Assembly (NCBI RefSeq): GCF_018320785.1
Contig: NC_054875.1
Coordinates: forward strand, 31,811,157 to 31,875,156
DNA length: 64,000 nucleotides
Source: Cheilinus undulatus
Taxonomy: Eukaryota > Chordata > Actinopteri > Labriformes > Labridae
Direction: 5' to 3'
The notes under the pieces were generated by a model. It was not told the origin of the DNA. It made no database searches and was given only the letters and a program-made list of their open reading frames with translations. This document shows positions 49,501-61,110 of the stretch, piece after piece. Every line of letters starts with the position of its first letter. Position 1 is the stretch's first letter. The position numbers and the translations under genes are program-made.

Positions 49501-52500
49501 CTAATCAGCCAGCATTAAGTGGAAACACTTGTTTGGGCTGTTTATTAGACTTTCATTCAACAAATATCAACAACACCACAGCCTGGTTTTAAGAAATTTT
49601 AACAGTTTTGAAACATGGAATCACATGCTGGTATTTTTTTGAGTGCTGACTCCCTCTTCAGACATTTCTAGAAACACTTTATGATTGAAGCAGGGCTGGA
49701 AACAAGTTTCACTCAACTGGAATTTCATCAAAGAAGAATTGCACTTTGAAGATGGTGTTATTTACAGCAAGCATCTGTAAGTTCAAGAAGACAGACTGTT
49801 TAATGTCCATTCATTAAGAATCATTCATTCAGTCTCCCTTTCCCTACTCTGGTAATCAGCTGGTATGGGCGTCTACTCAATTTCCTTCTGCCATGACCTC
49901 TCTCGATCAAATCATCCTTCTGCTATCAAATTTTTGAATCTGTCCTCCTCTCCTCTGCAGTCTGTTATTTCAGTGCAACAGCTGCAATCCCCCTCCACCC
50001 CAGCCACCTTTATTACATCTCATTGGCTCCTAAGAAGTCAATTCCTCATCCTACTTTCTCCATCACTCTCACCAGTGTCTAATCCAGGCATTTTTTTCTT
50101 ACAATTGCATCTAATCTTCATTTGACTCTAGTATTACTATTGAGATGCAGAAATCTCTTTTACAGGGGAGTCCTTGCCAAGACAGCAGCACAAGAATAGA
50201 CCATAACAAGTGAAGAGTACATTGATTAACAAATCAGCAGTGTTCAGCAGTGAAGCATACATACTTTAATCAAATGATCATCAATTCTGGCTTAAAGTTA
50301 ATCCAACACTGAACCTAACCTTGTAGCTCAAACCAATATGATGTAGCAAAAGCATGAAAAGCTCTTTGGGAAAGAGTTTGAGGTATTTTATCCAGGATAA
50401 ATCCATTGAGAACAAAGGTTACAGATATTAACAGTTCAACTTGCCACTACTTAATCCTTCTGTCATTTACATTAACTGTGCTACAGTATTTCAGGACCAA
50501 CTGTCTGAGGAGATGCCCTCTGGTGGATTCTAGAGCTCCGCGGGATCCCACATGTGCTCATCCAGCTGATGTCTGCCCTACTCTGGTACAGAGAGTGCTG
50601 TGAAGTGTGGGGACTCCACCTTTGACTTCTTCCCAGTTGATTCTGGGGTGAGGCAGGGTTATGTCTTTTCTTCTATACTCTTCATTACCTGTATGGACTG
50701 GATAATGAGGCGGGTAACAGAGTTAGCAAGCAATGATCAGACCACTGCTCTGGTCATCACCAAACTGGCATTCCCGGTACCTGACCATGTGGACGAAATT
50801 TTGAGTCTTTTGGTCCTTGGTCTGTCAGGTCTTACTACACTCTTGTGAGGTCTGGACGTTGACTGATGTCCAGAGGTGTTGGCTGGACTCCGTTGTGACA
50901 ACTTCTCTTTGGTGCATCTTCAAGCGTTGTTGGCAATGTTGCGTGTCTAATACTGACGTGCTCAGGAGAGCAGGGATGGGAAGGGTCGGCTGCTTGATAC
51001 AGGAATGGCAGCTGTGCTTTAATGGACACTTGATATTTTTTCTTTTTCTGTCCTGTATTCTGCATTTTTCATGTCTTTTGTGTTTTCTACTGTAGTGCTT
51101 AATCACATCAGTATCCCTCATGATAAATGAAGCTCTATCCTATCTTGTTGCATCTTACTTTATCTTTAATCTATTAGCACTATTCTAGAGGCCACTTAAT
51201 ACATGAGACACTCACATCCAAGAAAAAACATCTTTTTGTGGATCATACAGTGTCTCACATCATATTGTGTCAGTAAATTCTCAAACTAGTGGAATAATGC
51301 AGCATTGCTTGGCTGCATTTGACAAACTCTTTGAAATGTGGCGGCTTGTCGCAACACGGTGACACAGTCAGCTCTCAGACGCAGCCTTTGAAGGATGCAG
51401 CCCTGAATTGAGACACAATGAGTGTGACAGTGAGCCAACATGCACAATAGGAGGACCTAAGACGCTAAATGGATTTCAGCTACTACTCACCTGTGATTTA
51501 AGACCAGTCACTCTCTACTTCTTTGACATCATTTCAAACATTTCACACATGATGATATAAAAGCAGCAAATAATTTGATCATCTTCTAACCTTCCCTGTC
51601 TTCTTTACAACCTAAGGACACGGCCACCCAGACATCCATCCAGCCCCCCGCCCGGTTCCTCCGTCTGCCTGTGGAGGATTTTCAGGGGATGTGACTCAGC
51701 ATAGAGGGCGGCGGCATAATTAGCAGACATGCTAAAGCGAGCTTATCCCGGCGCTAGGCTTCTAACTCCATGACCTACTTTACAAAGAGGATTTTCCCCA
51801 CCACTCACTCCGTCGGTGTGTCTGCTCGCCACCGATAACTGTGTGACAAATTAACATACACACAAACACACTACTAGACATCCACACACAAATACATGCT
51901 ATTGGTAGGTACGGAGGGCATGTGCACACTTAAAGTAGCTACACCTGAGTGACAGAGGGATGAGCGAGATCTCACACATAAAGCCTGAGAGCCATGTCAA
52001 ACTGAGCTGATAGAACATGATGCTTGTTATTCTGCCCATTTTGTCATCTTTCCTTCTTACCAGTGTGTTTTTCTGCACACATGTGCGTGTGTTTGTTCAA
52101 TCCGCTATCCTTTACGCAAGCTTGAGCACTCAAATCTAACTCGCCCGTCTCCCCTGGGAGTGAGAGAGCGCTCGGCGTGAGAGGAATTTATGTCTTATCT
52201 CCTTATTCGTGTAAAGCCCGTCTTGTCTCGTTTTGTTTGTTCTTACATTTTTTTTGCCCCATTTCTCTTTTTTTTCCCCCTCTTCCTTCCTCAGCATGCT
52301 CTTGAAAACAGCTCCCTCTACTCCCATCATTCCCCTCTCCCAGGCTGTATCCTTCTGTCACACCTGAGCAGGGTGATTACAGTTAACCGACACTAATCAA
52401 GTACATAAAACTAAAGTGAAAACAAAAAAACATTTAACTGAAACTAAAATAAAAGCTACTGACACATCCTTCATGACTTTTATGAAGCACTTAATCAATA

Positions 52501-55500
52501 TTTTGGACTAACTTTTTCACCGCAGAGGCTAGGTTCTTCAACAACATTCGTTTAAGAACTTGGGGTAATCTGGAATTTATGGACTACTGCAGGAGAAGTG
52601 GTATTGAGTATATTCATAACTACTTTAATCTCTAGTCTAAGTATAATTAATATTTTAGACACCCAATCCTTTCCCTCAAAGCTGGGGCTAAAGTGGCCCG
52701 ATTTTATTGGTCAGGACTTAACACAATGGTAATTTTAAGTCACGCTTGGTATTCAAATACCACAGTTGAATAAATAAAATCAAAAGTGAAGAGTGGCCGA
52801 TAAAACTATATTCACCTTTTCTAGCCTTTTTGGGTCCCACAATAGACAGGTTGAGATGAAACATTTACCAGGTTCAGTGACAACATTTCCTCATGTTTGT
52901 TATACCATTCAGATGTTAATTCACAGTAAAACAGTTTGTGATGACCGTGCTTTAACCGGTCTGGCCCTAATTTTTCACCAGCAGGACTTTTCATGGCCTT
53001 TCTAAGCAGACAGGGAGCAGCTTGAGCCAGTCAGTGACTGTATGCTACTTTCACAAAGGGACTTTTTTTTTTCGTCAAGCCAACAGTGGAGGGTTCTTCA
53101 TTTTGGTTTACTTTGATTAATACTGATTGGTTTTGATCATATGAATTGTTTATACTATGTGCTTCTCAGGCCTCCACTCCTACAAACAGTGAGTTGTGTG
53201 AGAGAGCAAAGGAAAAGGACAGTGACGTCTTCTCCCTAAGAACAGGTTGTCAAAAGTTACATAATTTTTGAACCATAAATCGTAGCCTCTTATTTTTTTC
53301 ATCTTGAAGGTAGTTGTTACGCTGTTCCATGCCTTTGTAGCCCTTGCAGAAGCTTTTCTAGCAAGCCTGGAACTTGGCTGACTTTTCTGGGACTTTAAAA
53401 ATTAAATCCACACTAGTAGATCCAATATTGAATGTCTTTTTATCCACTTTTTTTTGTTTATTTGCTCACCATGGCCAACAAACAACGGCTAGCACAAAAA
53501 AGCAAAAGAACTTTTTTCTTTTCTTTTTTTGGAAATATGTGAATATTCTGAAGACCTTCTGTCACAGGATTATTTGTTTTCAGGTTTTGGTCCCCAGAAG
53601 TGTGTACAAAAAAGTTCTTCCTTTGTCTTAATATTCTCGTATTTTTTTGGAATTCAAATGGCATCACTGCAGCACACTAATTCCTAAAGCCAAGTATTTC
53701 TATAAAAATGTGATATAAAGCTTGGCTTTGTACCACAGGGTTTATGTTTTACATGCTTTTTAAGACGGTGAGTCCTGGCGAGACAAAATGGTAAAAAAAT
53801 AGCTTAGGGCTTAAAGGGTTAATTGGCCAGCTAATTTAATCCTAAAAACGTAAAAAAAAAAAAAAAATTGTGGTTATATGTCATATAAAGCATGGTATCA
53901 AAAGTGTCAAAATTTTTGACAACATTATTAAAAAAGTACCTTAGTTAATGCAAAAAAGGAACTTTATAATTTTTACACAAACAAAAAGTCAGTATTACCT
54001 GAGCTGCTAACTGATTTATGTTGTTTTCTTATATAATACTTAATGACATTATTCTAAATGATGAAACTGTATTTTTTGTTGAGTTTCAGCAAATAAAACA
54101 ATACCTTGATATTATATTGTTACATCTCCAATTACAGGTATCCCATATCATTAAAAAAAATATATATTACTAGCATTAAATCAATACAAATTAAGCACTT
54201 TTACAAAATAAAAACTAAATGATCAAACTGTAAGTAAAATCTCCTCCAAACCAAACTGCAATTTAAAGCAAAAAATCTAAATTGTATACAAATAAAAATC
54301 CAAAACTATTATACCCTTACTCCTGAGGGTTTACCCCACCTTTTCTTCTCTCAACGAAATGCAATCAACTGTGGAAGTTATTGACCGGCACAGCGCTTAA
54401 TGAGGCCGACACAATGAGTGACTGGAGACCTCTAACTTTTATGAGCACACCTCATTAAAGCTGACGCTGAGAGAGGGGACACAGATTTCTTAAACACACA
54501 GAAATTGGATTCTGATTCGAGATTATTCCGTGCATGTGGAGAAATGGGAACAGAAATAAAATAAAGCCTGTGAGATGAGGAAAGAGTTCAGAGTAGGAGG
54601 AGAGATACTGAGGCAGCCAGGGAGCCTGATACAGCTTTAATCTACACATCAAATAAGAGAGGGGGAAATGAGAGCGGCAAAGTGCTTTAGAGTTGCTGTG
54701 AATGTGGGCGCTGGTGCACCTGTGCCGTCATGACCACAGACACGTGTATGTGTGTGTGCAGGCAAAGGGATGATTACAATAACAAAGACACAGGCAGTTG
54801 AAGGGATGTAGCAGTGCTCTCTTTCAACACAGATGAACGGCTAGATAATTAAAACCGATAAAATAACACCATATTCTCCTTTCACACTGAGTCTTCTATC
54901 ATCAAGCATTTCCTATAGCACTCTTTGCTGGTTGTGAGTGTGGCTGACCTCCCGCTATGAGCTTCAACAAGCTCAATTTGTCGTTACAGTCCACACGGAG
55001 CAACGAACAAAGCTCAAATTTGTACAAAACAAACAGAAAAGGAAACATTGTTGAGAGAGGAAAGGTTTTAAAATAGGATTGCCCTTCAGGGATTAATTAG
55101 GGGTGATTGCGTGGCACTGCCCAGTACGAAGATGGAGGGGGGCAAATGGGTGGTGTTTGTTACCACTCACAGTCAGTGAATCTCTGGTATGTGACAGGCT
55201 AAGAGCTGCTATAGCAGGAACACACGCAGAAACCACATCATCTTAAATACAGAAGGTTGGTGTTTAACATGGAATTAGTGCATGTAGTGCTTTGTTAATT
55301 ACTTTGTTTTTAAATCAAATTAGAGCTTTGGTTCTGTACAAAAGGGACTGAAATGATTTCACCTAGGTTACATAATTACCACCCTAACAAGTACACACAG
55401 TGTGTATGAGAAACTCCTTTAATCTTAGCTAATCCACACAAAGAAAGCTCGCTCATTAAGCTCAATTTACAAGGCCACCCTAAGAAAGGAATTCTCACAC

Positions 55501-57208
55501 ATGTGGAAAAGGCTTTACATACTGGAGAGTTACTGCACTGCCAATCAGAAATTTATGACCACCACTGACCCCCGTAGATCAAATGTTCCCTGCCCTCTGA
55601 TTGGCTCACCTCTAGTACGGCCTCTGACCTGCTACCTACGAGGTCCCACTAGCTGTTTACCTAATGTCTCTTATCTTTCGACTTATTTCATAGCTCCATG
55701 CTGTTTACACACTTAACTCAAATGCCTAAAAAAGTCTTCACTCCCTTTGGATGTTTTACCCTTTTATTAATTTTATAAACCAGTCACAGTCAATATAATT
55801 TGGCTTTTTTGACAAAAATAAAATTACTCAAAACAGCGTTAATGCCAAAGTGAAAACAGATTTCTACAAATTAAAGTCAATTCAATTAAAACATGTAATG
55901 TAAACTACGTGACTGCATAAATATTCACCCCCTTCAAGTCAGTGTTTAGTAGATGCACCTTTGGGTGCAATCACAGCGCTGACTCTGTGTGGATAGGTCT
56001 CCATCAGTCTTGTATGTCTAGACATTGCCATTTTACTTCGCAAAACTGCTCAAGCTCTGTCAGGTTACATGAGGTCAGGCGTGAACAGCCCTGTTCAAGT
56101 CCAGCCATAAATTCTCTGTTCAAATGGGTTCACTCCAGCTGGGTTTTGCTGCTGAGAAGCATCCCAACAGCATAATGCTGCCACCCATGTGCTTCACAGT
56201 GGGGATGGTGTGTTGGTGGTGATGTGTAGTGTTTGATCTTCACCAAATATAGCAACTTGTCTGTTGACTTTGTAAAAATCAGTTTTCAATTAGGCTTAAC
56301 AGAGGTTTTTTGTTTGTTAAAAAATTACAGTGTACCTGCCTATCTATCCTTCTGTTTGAATGAAAGAATTGTGAGGCTTCTGTTTGAAAGAGCAACTCAG
56401 GAAGATTTTTGACCAAAGTAGTCGTGCAGTTATCTAGAATTTTTCAGGAGTGCATTTAAGAAAAGGGCTTTAGTCTGCATCATTAAAGGCTAGCTTAAAG
56501 GCTATCAACAGCCCTCATTTGACACCATAATAAAGTATAAAACTAGGACAGTTTACAGTAAGCGGTGCTGTGATAACATACTAGGAGCCACTTCAGGAGA
56601 AGGACGTTTTTGCAAAATGAGGCAAGGTGCATGTGTTAAAATAGAAAAGAAAAGAGAGAGAGGGGGAGATTCAATTCTCCTGCAACAAAAACAAACACAT
56701 GCTCCCCCTCAGCCAGGCAACAGACAGCTGGAGTGTCAAACAACGGCCATATGATGAGAGGAGAGTGAGAGAGCCAGGGTACATTAAAGGAGGTGAGTAA
56801 CAGGTTTACAACAACCACACGGATGAGATGAGGAGAGGGGACAAAGTGTGAGAGTGTGTATGAAAGAGAGGAAAGAATGGATGTCTGCAATGGGAACACA
56901 TGGCTCCTTTAAGTTCTGGAGGGAGTGAGAGGGAGAGGGGACCCAGCTGGCGTGGGGGAGGAAAGAGAGGAGGGAGACGGGGGAGCTGGAGCAGCGATAA
57001 AGAAGGGTGGGATAAGAAAGATGCAGCCTTGTTCTCTCAATTAGGGAGTTTTTCCATCTGTGTGAGGGAGTCTGAATGGTTGTAATGCTCTTTTTCAGGA
57101 AACATTTTGTGTAAAAGTGTGTGTAAGGGTGAGGTTAAATGACTCACAGCTGTCCTCTTCCTCGGTGATAGCACTGACAACGTAGCAAGCATACACGAAG
57201 CCCAGGAG
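39516..57208 (-). CDS. nkain4: Na,K-ATPase-interacting protein Nkain4, last two coding exons
   Basis: NKAIN proteins are small four-pass membrane proteins, mainly neural, that bind the Na,K-ATPase beta subunit. Two minus-strand exons are visible, 57208-57148 and 39604-39516. The first codes [20 protein letters not shown], the end of the last membrane helix and the acidic juxtamembrane motif. The second codes [20 protein letters not shown] and ends LLLKPMYL plus TAA. Their phases fit (one base plus two), restoring the family motif EEEDSFDFIGGF. The [11 protein letters not shown] tail and the place beside birc7 point to NKAIN4. Upstream exons for the N-terminal helices were not found up to 64,000 and probably lie beyond the edge, so the gene is partial. 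Confidence 0.88.
39605..42009. other. nkain4 last intron, proximal part
   Basis: No exon was recognised. 40,000-40,270 has AGCTA/GTAGCT-rich sequence in loose inverted orientation, possibly a decayed MITE. A short inverted pair GTCAG-N5-CTGAC lies near 41,130. Confidence 0.4.
42010..42950. repeat. 15-bp minisatellite array
   Basis: A degenerate tandem array of the unit GATGTGATACGTTAC, best preserved at about 42,240-42,420 and decaying toward both sides into GATATGAT-like variants. Because 15 is divisible by three, long minus-strand frames rich in THIVY arise as artefacts. It lies in the nkain4 intron. Confidence 0.9.
42951..44670. other. nkain4 intron, no feature recognised
   Basis: AT-rich noncoding sequence with a poly-A run near 43,905-43,922. 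A segment from about 44,160 (ATGGTTTTCAACTGCATCAG) weakly resembles hAT-type ends. No exon-like block was seen. Confidence 0.4.
44671..45706 (-). mobile_element. Highly decayed Tc1-like element
   Basis: The left end ACTATATGGACAAAAGTATT matches the family at 32,651 and 62,776. The right part (45,580-45,706) shares TTGCAAATGGAGACCGCGTG and the CTGATTAAAACACCTGAATT stretch with them. The interior is mostly unrecognisable, and the terminal repeat at the right is lost. Confidence 0.55.
46500..46555. repeat. TC microsatellite
   Basis: A nearly pure CT dinucleotide run of about 40 bp with one interruption. Confidence 0.8.
47010..48985 (+). mobile_element. Decayed Tc1-like element, split by another transposon
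   Basis: The plus strand shows transposase remains on both sides of an 885-bp insert. Before it there are CAGACCCTGATGGTCACTCT and GAAGCGTGGTGGTGGTAGCA. After it, the 48576-48791 frame codes [20 protein letters not shown], the C-terminal catalytic block. Several frameshifts and stops disable it. The right end is A/T-rich with TTTTCAATTTGTCATGATGG, typical of fish Tc1 copies. The left boundary is approximate. Confidence 0.75.
47528..48413. mobile_element. Non-autonomous DNA transposon nested in the Tc1-like element
   Basis: Terminal inverted repeats of about 35 bp: left GCACTCACACTAGGCCATC, and right GATGGCCTAGTGTGAGTGC, with roughly three mismatches overall between the arms. A third, internal inverted copy (GGCTAGTGTGAGTGCAAT) lies near 47,593-47,610. 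The superfamily is unclear: no 8-bp duplication is visible, and TTA versus TGA outside the ends hints at a Harbinger-type 3-bp site that has mutated. There is no transposase. Confidence 0.75.
48986..50470. other. nkain4 intron, no feature recognised
   Basis: Noncoding DNA of mixed composition. No exon-like block or clear transposon end was seen. Confidence 0.4.
50475..51040 (+). pseudogene. LINE reverse transcriptase fragment
   Basis: The 50600-50848 frame contains [20 protein letters not shown] and the following [11 protein letters not shown], matching the GVRQGCxLSP block of non-LTR reverse transcriptases. The 50817-51095 frame contains [15 protein letters not shown], the conserved CETWT-type region near the C-terminus of the same proteins. 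The catalytic block between them is deleted or shifted. It is a dead, internally deleted 3' fragment; the clade (Rex/jockey or RTE) is not settled. Confidence 0.75.
51041..55721. other. nkain4 intron, mostly unrecognised
   Basis: No exon was recognised. A GC-richer block at about 51,600-51,840 stands out against AT-rich surroundings and includes a homeodomain-type core TAATTA. The remainder includes poly-A/T runs (53,850-53,875) and no clear transposon ends. Confidence 0.4.
55722..56285 (-). mobile_element. Truncated Tc1-like element
   Basis: Starts with AAGTCTTCACTCCCTTTGGA and shares GGATGTTTTACCCTTTTATT and AATATAATTTGGCTTTTTT with the element at 250-1,552. It continues through ATGCTGCCACCCATGTGCTT near 56,177 and then stops without a right end. 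Only the transposase C-terminal side is present. Confidence 0.7.
56286..57147. other. nkain4 intron next to the penultimate exon
   Basis: Noncoding; GA-rich on the plus strand at about 56,640-57,000 (GGGAGAGGGG-type runs). No further exon was recognised. Confidence 0.4.
57148..57208 (-). CDS. nkain4: nkain4 penultimate coding exon
   Basis: Acceptor GTGTGTTCACAG and donor GTGAGTCA bracket 61 nt that begin a codon and end one base into the next. It codes the last transmembrane helix end and the EEEDS motif. Confidence 0.88.
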
Positions 57209-58069
57209 CTGTGAACACACAAGCAAACAGGAGATGTTAGGTGACTCCACAGAGCAGGGCAGGCGGGCAGGCAGCAGTGTGATAACCAGCTGTATGTTTG
57301 CTTTGATGGAGAAACGGATCACACAGAACATCTGGAAAAGAGCCACAAGCACTCAGATTGAGAGCTGGTGCAGACAAAGCAACACTGTGAAAAGAACACC
57401 ACTTAGCTGATTATTTGATAGAAAATTAGCTTTTGACAATTATGATAATCAGGGAACAATTTCAGCTAATTATCAAGCAAAATGTAACTGAGAAACCTAC
57501 TGTTCCAGCGAATTTGCTGATTTTCTTGGTTTCAGGAGAAGTGAATATCATTAAGCTTTGGGCAAACAAGTAATATGTAGATATCACCATATATGCTGTA
57601 AATAAGATTCATATTTTTCATAATTCTGAGACACTTCCTCTGTATTGGCTTACAGCGGTGTGGTGTGTCAGATACAAGTCAATATAATGCATATGCATAT
57701 AAGACAGCATCATCCAGATGTTACAATCTCTGGGGCTAGATACTTTAGACCTGTGCTTTAAAGCAAGCTTATGCATGATATTAGATTTTCGCTTGATATA
57801 CAATATGTAGATATTTAAAAACAAAGAAACACAATGTCTGTAGAACACATTTTAAAAAGACTAAAGGATAAAAAATAAAACTTCAGCTGATGTTTATCTG
57901 TTGGCTCTGCCAATAAATCCACAAACTTATTAGTGCATTCTGCTAATATTTACAGCAGATTTAGGTGGATATTTCATAGGCCAATATTCAAGGCTGATAT
58001 AGGCTAAAATTTAGCAGATGGAGTCAAACAGCAGAGCTAATACATCACAACAGGGCATGGGTCATTTAG

Positions 58070-59560
58070 TATAATATATTATAGTACAGTACAGTACAGT
58101 ATAGTACAGTACAGTACAGTACAGTACAGTATAGTATAGTATAGTATAGTATAGTATAGTATAGTATAGTATAGTTTAGTATAGTATAGTTTGGCATATT
58201 ATAGTAAAGTATTGTAAAGTATACTGTAGTATAGTGTAGTATGTATAGTATATTACAGTTCAGTATAGTATGGTTTGTAATGTATAGTATAGTATGATAT
58301 AGTTTAGTGTAGTATAGTAAAGTAGTATAGCATAGTATATTGTAGTATAGTATACTGCACTATACGACAGTATAGTAAAGTATATTGGTATGTACTGTAC
58401 TAGTATAGTACAGTACAGTATAGTATAGTTTGTATAGTATAGTATGGTATAGTGTAGTATACTGTAGTATATAATAGTATAGTATGTTTTAGTATAGTAA
58501 AGTATAGTAAAGGGTAGAAAAGTGTACTGTAGTATAGTACAATATGGTATTGTATGTTATGGTATAGTATGTAAGGGTTAATGCCCAACGAAGTGTCCAA
58601 TTGTCAAGAATTAATAGATGACATGAAGGCCTTAACTGTCCAATGTGCAGCGGAGGATGGTTGCCTCTGCTTTGTCCATATATCAGAAGTTAATGTACAC
58701 CAATCAGAGCCAATCAGAACTGAGTATTCCCCAAGACCATTGTATATTATAGTATAGTATAATATAGTATAGTATAGTATACTGTAGCTCAGTATAGTGT
58801 ACTGTAGCATAGTAAAGTATACTGTAGCATAGTATAATATACTTTATTAAAAGACAGTTTGGTATAGTAAAGTATAGTATAGTTTAGTATAGTACACTGT
58901 AGAATGGTATAGTATAATACAGTAAAGTATAGTATAGTATACTACAGTATAGTAAAGTAAATTGTATAGTACTTGTATAGTATAGTATTGTTCATATAGT
59001 TTAGTACTGTATAGTATAGTAAAATATAGTATAGTATAGTGTACTGTATCATAGTATAGTATAGTTTAGTATAGTAAAGTATGATATAGTATACTGTAGT
59101 GTAGTATAGTATAGTACAATAAAGTACTATAGAAGAATTGCATGGTATCATACAGTATACTGAAGTGTAGTATAGTATAGGATATTATACTGTAGTATAG
59201 TATAGTACACCACAGTATGGTACAGCACAGTAAGGTATACTGTAGTACAGTACAGTATAGAATAGGATAGTATACTGTGGTATGGTATAGTATACCACAG
59301 TATGGTACAGCACAGTAAGGGATACTGTAGTACAGTATAGTTTAATATAGTATTCCCCCTGCATAGTAAAGTATACTGTAGTATAGTATAGTACAGTAAA
59401 GTACAGTTCAGTGATATATAGTATTGTATGGAATTGCATGATATCATACAGTATACTAAAGTGTCATATAGTATAGTTTCATATTGTATTGTTTACTTCA
59501 GTATTGTATGCTGAAGTATAGTAAAGTATAGTATACATTACTTGACTGTAGTTTACTGCA
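58070..59560. repeat. Pentanucleotide (TATAG/TACAG) array
   Basis: About 1.5 kb of degenerate AGTAT units, with runs of pure TATAG near 58,130-58,180 and TACAG variants near 58,085-58,130. Tyrosine/isoleucine-rich minus-strand frames here are artefacts of the repeat. The array is interrupted by unique sequence at about 58,573-58,738. Confidence 0.92.
58573..58738. mobile_element. Unidentified insertion inside the pentanucleotide array
   Basis: About 165 bp of non-repetitive sequence from AAGGGTTAATGCCCAACGAA to CCCCAAGACCATTGTA splits the array. The change from repeat to unique sequence is abrupt on both sides, which suggests an insertion. No inverted ends or protein were recognised. Confidence 0.4.
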
Positions 59561-59650
59561 TTTTTCTTTTCTTTATTATACTGTTAACTATACTAAACTT
59601 CACTATACTGCAGTATACCGTTCTCTACTACAGTACACTACACTACATTC

Positions 59651-61110
59651 AGTGGTGGGTAGAGTATACAGTTACAGTACTCAAGTAAAAGTACTGTTAC
59701 TTAATAATAATTAATCAAGTAGAAGTAAAAGTACTCATAAAAATAAGTACTTGAGTAAGAGTAAATGAGTACTTTACTAAAAGACCACTCAAGTAGTGAA
59801 TAACTTCATTTTGTGCAATTTATTGAAAAGTATTGCATTACGACATATTATTCAGGGGTAGTAATGTGAACTGCAGACTGTCAAAAATAAAGTGGCATAA
59901 CTTGCCAAAAGTAAAAGAAATAAAAGAAATTAACTAAATTCATAAAGCAGCAGTAAAGTTATATTTGTGAATCACAATTATGAGATGAAAAATTTAACAT
60001 GAGAAAAAACAGACTCTTTCTCTCATAATAGCCATCTTATTTCTACATGATGATTTTAATCTCATATAAATTAATTTGTACCTTGCAGTTCTTACTTTTT
60101 AATCACATTATATTCATTTTATCATGTATTAATGATTTTTGGCTCATATCTATGAAATGAATCTTATGAACTGGCCTCTTTTCTGACTTTTTGCCCTTTG
60201 TAATTTAATTTTTACTTTTTAACTCAAATTTCTGAATTTTTATCCTGATTATCACTCAACAAATGTGGCAAACAAAACTGAAACTTATTTAACCCAAAGA
60301 AAACTTTGGCCCACAAACCCCATGTTATAACCATGTTAGGTATAATCACTGATATCAGAGATATGCCAGATATGCACATGATAATAGTTTCACCTATGAC
60401 ATAACATTAAACAATGGCGAGTAAAATCACATTTGTGGCAGAGTTGCAGAGGTGGTTGGACAGGTCACATCATTTATCACTGACACAACTGTGTCTTTGC
60501 AATCTGCAAGTTAAAACAGAGATTTGAACTTACACGTTTAGCTAACTAGCAGTGCAGTCATTGGCTTGTTTAGCTTTCTTACCATAATGTGCTTTCTTAG
60601 ATTTGACTTGCTATTTTTGAAGCTTGAGATTTCCACCGTTTTAGGTAGACACAGTAGGCAGCGCATTAGGTGGCTGTTGTTCCTCGTCGTTTGAAAGGCA
60701 AGGAGTCTTGATGTTGGGCCAGGGACGAAGATGCTCCTCTGAAGGAGACACAGGAATTACATCTTCGGCCATTATCTCCAACTGTTGATAGTTAAGGGGG
60801 AGGGGTCACTCCTCCGTTTGCTCTGTGGTGCTGAGGATTTTACCTCACGCTGCTGTGAGAGCTCAGCTAGGTGTAAAAAAATACTTCATGAAAATAAATG
60901 ATAGACAAGTAAAAGAAGCGACCAGTGCATGCCCAATGTAATGGAGTAGAAGTATCGTTTTTTCATCTCAAATGTAACGGAGTAGGAGTAAAAAGTACTC
61001 TGCTTAATAAATACTCTCAGAAGTGGGATTTTTCAAAAAAAAAAAACAAAAAAAAAACTCAAGTACATGTAACAGAGTAAATGTAATGCGTTAAAACCTA
61101 ACTCTGACTA
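59651..61110 (-). mobile_element. hAT-like element with degenerate BED zinc finger
   Basis: The left end CAGTGGTGGGTAGAGTATAC is followed by AAGTACT/AGTAAAAGTAC subterminal repeats, and similar AAAAGTACTC repeats recur near 60,990-61,080 close to the right end. On the minus strand from about 60,773 a frame starts MAEDVIPVSPSEEHLRPWPN. After a frameshift, sequence at about 60,580-60,690 reads RCLLCLPKTVEISSFKNSKS and then NLRKHI, a C-x2-C ... H-type BED finger found at the N-terminus of hAT transposases. The catalytic part is absent, so the copy is defective. Confidence 0.65.

Noticed and set aside
58400-59447. Tyrosine/isoleucine-rich minus-strand ORFs
   Set aside because: They come from the TATAG pentanucleotide array and have no independent coding evidence.
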